21,584 nucleotides of DNA from CAYSRC01 sp964433495 (lineage in GTDB: Bacteria; Bacillota; Clostridia; Oscillospirales; Ruminococcaceae): the NCBI GenBank assembly GCA_964433495.1, contig CAYSRC010000043.1:1-21584 (forward strand). The letters are read 5' to 3'. The notes beneath the pieces are model-generated. The model made no database searches. It was given only the letters and a program-made list of their open reading frames with translations, and had not been told where the DNA came from. The position numbers and the translations under genes are program-made. Below, piece after piece: positions 6,455-13,470 of the stretch (its first letter is position 1; each line of letters begins with the position of its first letter).

Positions 6455-8428
6455 TTACTCACTCGCCAACGTAAACTGATCCACCATCTGCTTTAAGCCG
6501 GCAGCCTCGGCGGAGAGCTCCTCACTGGCGGCGGCGCTCTCCTCGGCGGTGGCGCTGTTGGTCTGCACCACCGAGGAGATCTGTCCGATGCCCTCGGTGA
6601 TTTGGGCGATGGAGACGGTCTGCTTCTCTACAGCCTCAACCACAACCGTCATCTTGGCGGACACATTGGCGGCGCTGCCGGCGGTTTTTTCGAGCGCCCC
6701 GGTGACCTTATCCACCACCCTTGCGCCCTCGGAAACCGAGGTAATCGAGCCTCCTATCAACTCCTTGGTAGCCTTGGCCGCCGCGTCGGACTTGGCCGCC
6801 AGATTGCGAACCTCATCGGCCACCACGCCGAAGCCTTTGCCCGCGCTTCCGGCACGCGCAGCCTCAACCGCAGCATTCAGCGCGAGGATGTTGGTCTGGA
6901 ACGCGATATCCTCGATGGTATTGATGATTTTGGAGATCTCCTCCGAAGAGCCGGAGATCTTCTCCATGGCCTTGTTCAGCTCCTTGACATACTCCATGCT
7001 GCTGCCCAGCTGCCCGGCGGCCTGTTCCACATATCCGCCCGCCTCCTCCGCGGCGGCTGAGGTGGTCTTCGCGCTGATCGAAATCTCTTTGATGGTGGCC
7101 GCCAGCTCCTCCACGGCGCTGGCCTGCTCCATGGAGCCCTGGCTGAGTGTTTGGGAGCCGGTTGACACCTGCCCGCTGGCAGAGGCCACCTGTCCGGCAG
7201 AGCCGTTAATCCGCCTCATGGTGCCGCTCAACTCCAGCTTCAGGACGCGCATGGACTCCAAAATACTTTGGAACCCGCCCACATAGGCCTCCCGATGGGA
7301 GGACTGAATATCAAAATTCTTGTTGGCCATCTCGCCCAGCAGATAGCCGATGTCGCTGATAATGGTGTTCAGGCCTGACACCAACTCCGCCGTGGAGCGG
7401 GTCAGCTCCGCCGTCTCGTCCTTTCCCTTCGTCTCGGGCACCGGGGAGGTCAGGTCACCCTGCACCAGCAGCTTCATACGCGCGGCGCAGGCACGCATAG
7501 GCACGCTGATATTGGCGGACAGCTTCAGCGCCACCGCGACGGAGGCTATAGCGGCCGCAAACATCATCAGAATGTTCAGCAGCATTCCAAAATATGTATC
7601 CGTCAGATAATCCTTCTGCATGGCTGTGACCGATACGCTCCAGCCGTCCGTGCCGTTCACGGGAGCATAGGCCGCAAACCAGGAGCCCCGGTCGTTGTTG
7701 AAGCTGCCGAATCCGCTGTTGCCCTGCCGCATGTCGGCGTGAAGAGCGGCCAGCCGGTTCAGCGACTCGTCGCTTTGGGCCTCCAGCTCAATATTCTGGA
7801 CCGTAATGGTGTCCAGTGTGGTATCCGCGATGGTGTCGCCCGACTTGTTTATCATGTAGGCGCGGCAGTTTTCACTGACATTAATGGAGGAAACGATGTC
7901 GTTCAAAAAGGTTTCGGGCAGGACAAAATAGACCACGCCCGCGATGCCGTTTTCCCGGCTGCCGTTGTTATAGATGGGGGCGGCCACCATAATGGACAGT
8001 TCGCCGGTGATCTTGCTGATGAGGGGTTCCGAAACCCATACATTGCCCGCCATGGCTTGGTGGACGTACTCCCGATCGGAATAATCCTTTCCGTCAAAAA
8101 TGCTGACACCGTCCGCTCCGATGACGTTGCCCCGCTTGAAGCCGTACAGGGACACGCGCTCATCGATAATGGCACGTTTTTCTTCCACCGAAGCTTCCGG
8201 GTCGGAAAGCTGGGGAACGCAGCCGGTGTCGATGACGACGTTCTTGTAAGCTGTCAGTTCCTGGTCGATGCGCTCCGCCGCCAAAACGGCCGTTTCACTG
8301 AGCATCTGCTCAACGGTGGAGAGCGTACCGCGGTAATTGAGCACGATGCCCACGCCGCCCACCAAAAGCAGTGCGATCACAACGGTGGCCGTAATGCAGA
8401 CTGTGATCTTTTTTCGAATGCTGTTCAT
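6455..8428 (-). CDS. Methyl-accepting chemotaxis protein
   Basis: A 657-residue transmembrane receptor that senses an external ligand and controls CheA activity. Topology is typical: a first membrane helix at about 8-30, an extracellular double-Cache sensor at about 31-278 (with SDREYVHQAMAG and a FNNDRGSWFAAYAPV segment), a second helix at 280-302, a HAMP linker to about 355, then a long coiled-coil signalling domain. The CheA/CheW-binding tip (IAFQTNILALNAAVEAARAG) lies at about 508-530, with methylation-helix segments rich in E/A/S on each side. No C-terminal CheR-binding pentapeptide is seen. The ATG at 8428 has GAGGT 9 nt upstream. No che or flagellar genes lie nearby, so it is an orphan receptor; the ligand is unknown. 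Confidence 0.95.
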   Translation of the reverse strand: MNSIRKKITVCITATVVIALLLVGGVGIVLNYRGTLSTVEQMLSETAVLAAERIDQELTAYKNVVIDTGCVPQLSDPEASVEEKRAIIDERVSLYGFKRGNVIGADGVSIFDGKDYSDREYVHQAMAGNVWVSEPLISKITGELSIMVAAPIYNNGSRENGIAGVVYFVLPETFLNDIVSSINVSENCRAYMINKSGDTIADTTLDTITVQNIELEAQSDESLNRLAALHADMRQGNSGFGSFNNDRGSWFAAYAPVNGTDGWSVSVTAMQKDYLTDTYFGMLLNILMMFAAAIASVAVALKLSANISVPMRACAARMKLLVQGDLTSPVPETKGKDETAELTRSTAELVSGLNTIISDIGYLLGEMANKNFDIQSSHREAYVGGFQSILESMRVLKLELSGTMRRINGSAGQVASASGQVSTGSQTLSQGSMEQASAVEELAATIKEISISAKTTSAAAEEAGGYVEQAAGQLGSSMEYVKELNKAMEKISGSSEEISKIINTIEDIAFQTNILALNAAVEAARAGSAGKGFGVVADEVRNLAAKSDAAAKATKELIGGSITSVSEGARVVDKVTGALEKTAGSAANVSAKMTVVVEAVEKQTVSIAQITEGIGQISSVVQTNSATAEESAAASEELSAEAAGLKQMVDQFTLASE

Positions 8429-8480
8429 CTCTTTTGTACCTCGTATTTTGGGGCCGTCGGCCCATCCTCTGGTCTTTTTT

Positions 8481-8509
8481 ATTATACACAAGTATCCCCT
8501 CATACACAA
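8481..8509 (-). promoter_or_regulatory. Promoter of the chemotaxis receptor, built on a tandem repeat
   Basis: On the minus strand TTGTGT (8504-8509) and TATAAT (8481-8486) are 17 bp apart. Two adjacent 18-bp units (8499-8516 and 8481-8498), both containing ATACTTGTGTAT, carry the -35 and -10 respectively. The leader contains the hairpin GGGCCG-T-CGGCCC (8449-8461). The spacing and boxes look sigma-A dependent rather than sigma-D. Confidence 0.75.
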
Positions 8510-8744
8510 GTATTCCCTGTTTTGAGGATATCCGCTTCGTGCGTCTTGGCGGCTTTGTCAATTTTCAGCAGGTGCGCGCTTTCTTTCTCAACGGAGAAAA
8601 AAGCCGACCCGCAAAAACACGAGTCGGCTTGAGAGTCTTGCAGATGCGGATATAGGCGACGCGGGGAGAGTATTTTAACCGTTCAAAAGCGATAGGACAG
8701 GCTTCGTAAGCAATCGCAGAGAGTCGGTTTTGCAGGGAGCCAAC

Positions 8745-8798
8745 CCCTCTCCTGTGTAAAGGGAGACAGCGCGGCCAGAGGCTGCGCCGAAGGGATTG
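8745..8798 (+). repeat. Palindromic repeat, copy 4
   Basis: Contains CCTGTGTAAAGGGAGA at the apex, then a GC-rich second hairpin (GCGGCC...GGCTGCGC), ending GAAGGGATTG. Confidence 0.7.
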
Positions 8799-8856
8799 AA
8801 GGATTTCGTTGTTAATCGCGGCAAAAGCTCGTTCAGGCAGCGAAGCTCGGCAATGA

Positions 8857-8905
8857 CAATCCCTCAGTCGACTTCGTCGCAGCCCCCTTTACACAAGGGG
8901 GCCTC
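8857..8905 (-). repeat. Palindromic repeat, copy 5 (inverted)
   Basis: Reads CAATCCCTCAGTCGACTTCG on the plus strand, then CCCCCTT-TACAC-AAGGGGG as a perfect short hairpin. Confidence 0.8.
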
Positions 8906-8962
8906 GGGGAACGGCCTTCGCGAAGAAATGAATTCTCAGCGGGCGCCTCCCGGGGTTTTTGT

Positions 8963-11566
8963 CTAATACCTGTACACCGCCTCGACCGTGCACAGAATCA
9001 CAAGCCACACCAGCTGGAACAGCAGCACCGCGAACACACTGAGCGTCGAGAGTGTCCCCATGGCGGCAAGCGCGACGGCGACAACCCCGCCGAAAATGAG
9101 GCACACAAGCTCGATGATCGACGCGATTTTGGCGGACGAGCGCAGACGCATACACGCAAAGACACCGTTCACGAAGGAGGTGAGCGAGCCGATGTGGGTT
9201 ATCGACGACGGCGAGTGGGCGACGTACTCCATGCTCTCTCCGAGCTCCCTCATCTCGCTCTCACGCACCACGGTTATGAGTTCCTTCGGTATCCTGTACA
9301 CCATCGCTATCTTTTCGGCGGTGATGTTGAAGTCGCGGGTATGGACGACGATGTTGACGCCGTCCCGCACAAAGCCGCTTATCGCGTCCCTGACCTCGAG
9401 GTTGGGCGAATAGCTTATGACAAACATCGCAAAGAGCTTGCCCGAGACCGCAAGATATACGGCGTCCCGGTTGCTCGATTTTGTGTATTTCTTCTCGTAC
9501 TCACGGGACGGCACCGGGATCTCGTGGGCCGTCATCAGCTCTCGCGTGCCCAAAAACACCCTGCTGCTGCCGACCCAAAAGCCGTAGCCCAAACCGTTCT
9601 CGTACTGGACGTCGTCGACGTTAAAGAGCATGTCCGTCTTGTTTTGAATGACCCTCATAAACACGGGCGCCATCGTCTCGCACGAGCGGATGAGCACCGA
9701 CGCCGCGTACAAAATCGCCTTGTCGATGGGCTCGCGGTCGAACGTCTTGATGCCGTGAAGCTTGACGTTGCCGTTCGGGAATATCTCGTGTCCGTCGAGC
9801 AGGATGCTGTTGGCGCTCAGCACCTCCTGCGCCGCGCTGTAGCCCGGCACAACGGTGCCCGTTTTGGACAGGTGCTTTTGCATGACATAGATGGGCAGCG
9901 TCTCGGTCACGGCCGCGGTAAAGGGCGCACAGAGCGCGGCGGCGGCGGCAAGGGCCCTGATTGCCGAGAAGATATCCTTCCCGCCGAAAAAGTACCCCGC
10001 GACGCCGCAGCCGATGCAGACGATCAAAAACACCGACGCTGCGGTGCGGCACCCCTTGTCGCTGCGGCTTTCGGAGAACGAGTGGGTCAAAAAGCCGTCG
10101 GTAAAGCCGGTTCTGCGCTTGTACAGCACCCGCGGCGACGAGACGTCGAGGCCGCGCGTCAGCCTTGCGGCAAGCTGCTCGTTGTCGAGCAGCAGCGAAG
10201 CGTACTTCTCCCTGCCCCCCGAGATTATCTTGAAGTTAGAGAGAATCCTGTTCGAATTCAAAAGCTCGCCCGCCGTCGTGAACATGACGGCGCACGCGGC
10301 AACGCACGAGAAGGACAGGCCCGGCATCGAATCGGGCCTAAGGGCGATATACGCGCCGCACTCGGCAAGCGCCGCAACGCCAACGAAGGACACAAGTGAG
10401 CACCTGTCGGCGCCGAAGCTCACGAGCCGCACGAGCCCAGGGAAGATGTCGGCGGCGTTCACCGCGAGCACGAGGACGAGCAGCGCGGCGTTCGCGACGC
10501 CGAACCCGACGCCGTTTGCGAGCACAAAGGGCAGCATCCCAAAGTGCGAGAGCGCGTTGATTACAAGCAGCGCGACGGTGAAAAGACAGGTGAGGCCCGT
10601 TTTTACGGCATACCCCGTGCGGTATTTGAGCAGCTCTTTAAACAGGGGCTCGGTATCCTCGTCCGAGGTGTACTCGCGAAAACCGTCGGCGGCGTCCTCG
10701 GGCTCATCGTCCTCAAAAACGGGCACCACGGCCTCGTCGGGATCGTCGGGCATCACAAACTCCTTCACGGTTCGGCGCCGCTTTGCCTTGCTCTCAAGCG
10801 ACTCCTTGTCGATGATAACGGTGTTCCCGAAAAACTCCCTGAAGTTGTCGTCGACGTTGTCCTGCACGTTGAGGACGCCCTTTCGGTCGGCCTTCACGGT
10901 GATCTCGCGCTTGACGGCGTCGCTGTCAAAGGTGAGCGTCGAGGACAGCGCGCCCCTGCCGCCCCTCCCTCCCCTTTCGGCTTCGCCGGGAATGACGGGG
11001 ATCTCGAGGGTGTTGGCGGTGTTGAACAGCTTGTGATCCTTTATCTGGTTGTCCCTTGTGTCCGATACCGTCTTTCGCCCGCCGCCCGAAACGGGGTTTT
11101 TGTGCGAAACGGCGTTTCTCTTCTCCTGCTCGATGGCGTGGGAGAGCATGCTCTTGTTGATGGTGTCGTCGGCGGCGTCGCCCTCATCGTCGGCAAGCGC
11201 GCCGAGCGCCGTCAGGATATTTCTGTTGGAGCGCGGCGGCTCGTATCTCACCCTCTCCTCATCGGGCAGGGCGTCGCCGAGCTCGACAAAAGCGGTCGCA
11301 CCCGCGGCTTCGACAACGGCCTTAAGCAGCTCGTCGGTGTCGATGACGCCCGACTGCCCCGACGGCGCAGAGGCCTCCCCCCACTTTGCCCCGTCCTGCA
11401 CGACATCCGCCGCGGTTTGCGTCTGCGCGGCGGACTTCTGTGAGCGAAACACCGTCTTTTTGCCGCCCGTCACCCCCGCAGCGGCCATAGAAGAGGCCGT
11501 GCTGCTCTTGAGGTTGTTCAGCAGCTGCTCAACCTCCATGCTCTTTGTGTTGAAGCTGTCACTCAA
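8963..11566 (-). CDS. Polytopic membrane protein with a degenerate P-type-ATPase-like core
   Basis: An 867-residue protein of unknown function. Residues 1-310 are hydrophilic, low in complexity and acidic towards the end, probably a disordered cytosolic region. Membrane segments follow at about 323-341, 350-374, 389-409, 415-434, 508-528 and 535-560, with two more at 815-836 and 842-863. Between them the layout follows a P1B-type ATPase: CAPF (546-549) where heavy-metal pumps carry CPx, then a segment leading to LLDGHEIFP, where D591 occupies the phosphorylated Asp position but KTGT is replaced. An N-domain-like stretch (GLGYGFWVGSSRVFLGTRELM) and a P-domain-like stretch (DAISGFVRDGVNIVVHTRDF) follow, with TGD changed to TRD. 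The actuator-like loop (450-505) is short and lacks TGE. So it is probably not a pump. The TTG start at 11566 has GGAGGT 8 nt upstream, overlapping the rlmB stop. Confidence 0.75.
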   Translation of the reverse strand: MSDSFNTKSMEVEQLLNNLKSSTASSMAAAGVTGGKKTVFRSQKSAAQTQTAADVVQDGAKWGEASAPSGQSGVIDTDELLKAVVEAAGATAFVELGDALPDEERVRYEPPRSNRNILTALGALADDEGDAADDTINKSMLSHAIEQEKRNAVSHKNPVSGGGRKTVSDTRDNQIKDHKLFNTANTLEIPVIPGEAERGGRGGRGALSSTLTFDSDAVKREITVKADRKGVLNVQDNVDDNFREFFGNTVIIDKESLESKAKRRRTVKEFVMPDDPDEAVVPVFEDDEPEDAADGFREYTSDEDTEPLFKELLKYRTGYAVKTGLTCLFTVALLVINALSHFGMLPFVLANGVGFGVANAALLVLVLAVNAADIFPGLVRLVSFGADRCSLVSFVGVAALAECGAYIALRPDSMPGLSFSCVAACAVMFTTAGELLNSNRILSNFKIISGGREKYASLLLDNEQLAARLTRGLDVSSPRVLYKRRTGFTDGFLTHSFSESRSDKGCRTAASVFLIVCIGCGVAGYFFGGKDIFSAIRALAAAAALCAPFTAAVTETLPIYVMQKHLSKTGTVVPGYSAAQEVLSANSILLDGHEIFPNGNVKLHGIKTFDREPIDKAILYAASVLIRSCETMAPVFMRVIQNKTDMLFNVDDVQYENGLGYGFWVGSSRVFLGTRELMTAHEIPVPSREYEKKYTKSSNRDAVYLAVSGKLFAMFVISYSPNLEVRDAISGFVRDGVNIVVHTRDFNITAEKIAMVYRIPKELITVVRESEMRELGESMEYVAHSPSSITHIGSLTSFVNGVFACMRLRSSAKIASIIELVCLIFGGVVAVALAAMGTLSTLSVFAVLLFQLVWLVILCTVEAVYRY

Positions 11567-11572
11567 TGTGGT

Positions 11573-12334
11573 TTACCTCCCTGCCGCCCTCATCTGTCTG
11601 ACGGTCTCGTATATCACAATCCCCGCGGCGACCGACGCGTTGAGCGAGTTTATCATACCCTTCATCGGAAGCGAGACAACACCGTCGCACTTTTGCTTGA
11701 CAAGCCTTGAGGGACCGAACCCCTCCGAGCCGATCACCAGCGCGACCGCCCCGGTCAGGTCTGTATCATAGCAGCTCTCCCCATCCATGTCGGCACAGTA
11801 GCAAAAGACGCCGCGCTTTTTTATCTCATCAATACAGGCGGCAATGTTTTTGGCGCGGTGGATCCCGACATGGCCGCACGCGCCCGCCGACGCCCGCACA
11901 ACGGCGGGTGTGATGCCGCAGCCCCGCCGCTCGGGGATAATTATGCCGTGGACGCCCGCGCACTCGCACGTCCTGATGATTGCGCCGAGGTTGTGCGGGT
12001 CCTCAACGCCGTCCGAGACGACGATAAAGGGCGGCTCGTGCGCGCTGTCGGCCTTTAAGAAGATGTCGTCAAGCTCGCAGTAGCTGCACATCGAGCACCT
12101 GAGCGCAACCCCCTGATGCCTGTCGCTTCCGCACAGGTTTTCGAGCTTTGCGGGGGGAACCCTTTTGATCGCCGCCCCCCGCTGCTTTGCAAGCGAGACG
12201 ATATAAGAGACAAATTTGTCGTCCGGCGACGAGACAAAAACCGTGTCCACCGGCACATCCGACTTCAGAATCTCGGCGACGGCGTTTTTGCCGCACACGA
12301 TGTCGTTATCGAATCTCTTTTGTGCGTTTTCCAA
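11573..12334 (-). CDS. rlmB: 23S rRNA 2'-O-ribose methyltransferase (RlmB/TrmH family)
   Basis: A 253-residue SPOUT-class methyltransferase using S-adenosylmethionine; RlmB-type enzymes methylate a guanosine ribose in 23S rRNA domain V. The N-terminal substrate-binding domain starts with IVCGKNAVAEIL (12-23). The knotted catalytic domain has motif 1 DPHNLGAIIRTCECAGV, motif 2 ALVIGSEGFGPSRLV and motif 3 LPMKGMINSLNASVAAGIVI. All expected SAM-binding and catalytic positions (N in motif 1, E in GSEG, S and N in SLNASVA) are present. The TTG start at 12334 has GGAGG 6 nt upstream. It is the first gene of an operon: the P-type-ATPase-like gene begins 6 nt after its stop. Within the family, exact target (RlmB versus another TrmH-like RNA target) is not certain. 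Confidence 0.92.
   Translation of the reverse strand: MENAQKRFDNDIVCGKNAVAEILKSDVPVDTVFVSSPDDKFVSYIVSLAKQRGAAIKRVPPAKLENLCGSDRHQGVALRCSMCSYCELDDIFLKADSAHEPPFIVVSDGVEDPHNLGAIIRTCECAGVHGIIIPERRGCGITPAVVRASAGACGHVGIHRAKNIAACIDEIKKRGVFCYCADMDGESCYDTDLTGAVALVIGSEGFGPSRLVKQKCDGVVSLPMKGMINSLNASVAAGIVIYETVRQMRAAGR
11575..11580 (-). promoter_or_regulatory. Ribosome binding site overlapping the rlmB stop codon
   Basis: GGAGGT on the minus strand overlaps the TAA stop of rlmB (11573-11575) and sits 8 nt before the TTG start of the downstream membrane protein gene. This decides the start and suggests translational coupling. Confidence 0.85.
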
Positions 12335-12375
12335 TTATCTCCTCCGATGCAGCCGTCCGAACGTGATGCTGACGA

Positions 12376-12403
12376 TGTATATAATCTGTGTATACGTGTG
12401 CAA
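12376..12403 (-). promoter_or_regulatory. Candidate promoter of the rlmB operon
   Basis: On the minus strand TTGCAC (12398-12403) and TATACA (12376-12381) are 16 bp apart, about 40 nt upstream of the rlmB start. Confidence 0.6.
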
Positions 12404-12470
12404 ATCGGCGCTCCGACATTTCAGACCCCCTGCCGCGAAAACACAGTTCGGCAAAGGCCTTTGGCCCCCC

Positions 12471-12540
12471 GCCAAACGCTGTCGATACGGCGTTCGGCAC
12501 ACCTTGCGAGAATATGCAAGGCATGTGTAAAGGGAGGCTT
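12471..12540 (+). repeat. Palindromic repeat, copy 6, with two internal hairpins
   Basis: GCCAAACGC (12471-12479) pairs GCGTTCGGC (12490-12498), then CCTTGC (12502-12507) pairs GCAAGG (12516-12521) around loop GAGAATAT, followed by ATGTGTAAAGGGAGGCTT. The apex GTGTAAAGGGAG is that of the simple repeat; the two hairpins occupy the place of its left apex. Confidence 0.8.
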
Positions 12541-12614
12541 GGGATGAAGCAGGTCTTTAAGCCCACATCCATCTTTCGGGCTTCGGGCCCTTGCGCTTCC
12601 CCCGCAGGGTGCGT

Positions 12615-12638
12615 CGGCGGTCGTTCCTATTAACGCCG
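12615..12638 (+). repeat. Hairpin with conserved TCGTTCCTATTA loop, copy B
   Basis: CGGCG (12615-12619) pairs CGCCG (12634-12638) around GTCGTTCCTATTAA. The loop matches the hairpin at 6079-6105 over 12 bases although the stems differ. Confidence 0.65.
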
Positions 12639-12692
12639 GGGGAAAGTTTTCAAGCCCTAAAGCCTGCACCCGTCCCTCGGGTTGCAGTTCTT

Positions 12693-12796
12693 GAGGCTCC
12701 CCTACCGAACGCAATCGGTACGGCGTTCGGCATACCCCGTGAGAGTATGCGGGGTGTGTGCAAAGGGAGCTGCCGACGCAGTCGACTGAGGGATTG
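12693..12796 (+). repeat. Palindromic repeat, copy 7, with two internal hairpins
   Basis: Full-length expanded form. It starts GAGGCTCCCCT, then CCGAACGC (12705-12712) pairs GCGTTCGG (12723-12730), CCCCGT (12735-12740) pairs GCGGGG (12749-12754) around GAGAGTAT, then GTGTGCAAAGGGAGCTG, a GCCGAC/GTCGAC-type hairpin, and CTGAGGGATTG. The simple repeat is interrupted at its apex by about 55 bp. Confidence 0.85.
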
Positions 12797-12855
12797 ACTG
12801 CGCAAAGACTTGTACCCATAAATATACTTTATGTTGCAATTTAGCTCGCCGCCTG

Positions 12856-12907
12856 CAATCCCCCCCGCCGTTTCGCGGCCCTCCCCCCTTTACACAAGGG
12901 GGGCTTG
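12856..12907 (-). repeat. Palindromic repeat, copy 8 (inverted, simple form)
   Basis: Reads CAATCCCCCCCGCCG on the plus strand, then a hairpin of CCCCCCTT and AAGGGGGG around TACAC, then CTTGG. Confidence 0.8.
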
Positions 12908-13104
12908 GATTACAACAAGTCCCGAAGCTTGTACTCATCCCTCGGGTTCCGGGGGCTTGAGCTCATGGCAAAATACTGTGCCGGATCGCATGGAAATAGA
13001 GCCCTCTGCGGTCGCAAAGCCTCATGGCACGGAAGGTTATTATTACGGGATCGCCGCCGCAGCAAATAAGGCGCCGCTTTGCCGAATTTGCCCGCAGCAA
13101 TGTT

Positions 13105-13188
13105 CTAAGCGGTTTGAGGCTGCGCCTCAAACCGCGGATGTGTAATTCTTACACATCCGCAAGGTCGTCCTTCGGACGACCCGCTTAG
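13105..13188. repeat. Three-hairpin cruciform or cloverleaf element
   Basis: CTAAGCGG (13105-13112) pairs CCGCTTAG (13181-13188), enclosing three consecutive perfect hairpins each with a 3-nt loop: 13109-13120 with 13124-13135 (12 bp, loop TGC), 13134-13145 with 13149-13160 (12 bp, loop TTC), and 13163-13170 with 13174-13181 (8 bp, loop TTC). The GCGG at 13109-13112 can pair either locally or with the far end, so two folds compete. I do not recognise the element. Confidence 0.85.
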
Positions 13189-13191
13189 GTT

Positions 13192-13219
13192 ATTATACCA
13201 TGATTTACCCCCGGCGCAA
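13192..13219 (-). promoter_or_regulatory. Promoter-like sequence reading into the cruciform
   Basis: On the minus strand TTGCGC (13214-13219) and TATAAT (13192-13197) are 16 bp apart with TGG before the -10 (extended -10). The predicted start, near 13185, falls in the outer stem of the cruciform, so the element would form the 5' end of a leftward RNA. Confidence 0.5.
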
Positions 13220-13407
13220 CCTTTTACATCCCCCGCAAACGCCAAAAAGTCAAAACAGGTCGAATTTTTTTCTGCCGAAGAAGAGCGCGCCGTTCAAAAT
13301 GTGTTGATTTTGTCAAAGATAAAAGCCTGTTCCCATGGACACGTCGACCCTGTTTTGACCGTGTTTCAACCTCTCCGACGGTTTCTTCGACATCCTTCAT
13401 CCCGACT

Positions 13408-13436
13408 TTGACAAATCGCGCCCCATCATTTATCCT
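13408..13436 (+). promoter_or_regulatory. Promoter of ogg
   Basis: A consensus TTGACA (13408-13413) and TATCCT (13431-13436) are 17 bp apart, 34 nt upstream of the ogg start. Confidence 0.65.
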
Positions 13437-13470
13437 TATTCTTATCGCACAAAACGCATTGAGGTGGCTC

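Larger units (their letters stand above)
8510..8962. other. Gene-less region between receptor and P-type-ATPase-like genes
   Basis: No coding frame is supported. Visible structure: a hairpin AGCCGAC/GTCGGCT at 8601-8631, and two palindromic repeat copies in opposite orientation (8745-8798 and 8857-8905) about 60 bp apart. No clear terminator was found for the minus-strand gene ending at 8963. Confidence 0.65.
12404..13407. other. Gene-less kilobase packed with palindromes
   Basis: No protein gene is supported between the divergent rlmB and ogg genes; the longer frames simply translate repeats. The stretch holds two expanded palindromic repeats (12471-12540, 12693-12796), an inverted simple copy (12856-12907), a conserved-loop hairpin (12615-12638), a three-hairpin cruciform (13105-13188) with an apparent promoter, and a pair of inverted 15-16 bp arms (13249-13263 and 13344-13359; GTCAAAACAGGTCGA). 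The intervals 12910-13080 and 13264-13343 show nothing else I can name. Confidence 0.7.

Noticed and set aside
9194..10399. Long plus-strand frames opposite the P-type-ATPase-like gene (also 9891-11036 and 10544-11443)
   Set aside because: Several such frames overlap one another; their compositions are rich in R, A, G and H, typical of antisense GC-rich coding DNA.
12421..12819. Frames of up to 143 codons within the palindrome cluster
   Set aside because: They translate repeat sequence, which explains similar peptide strings in several of them.
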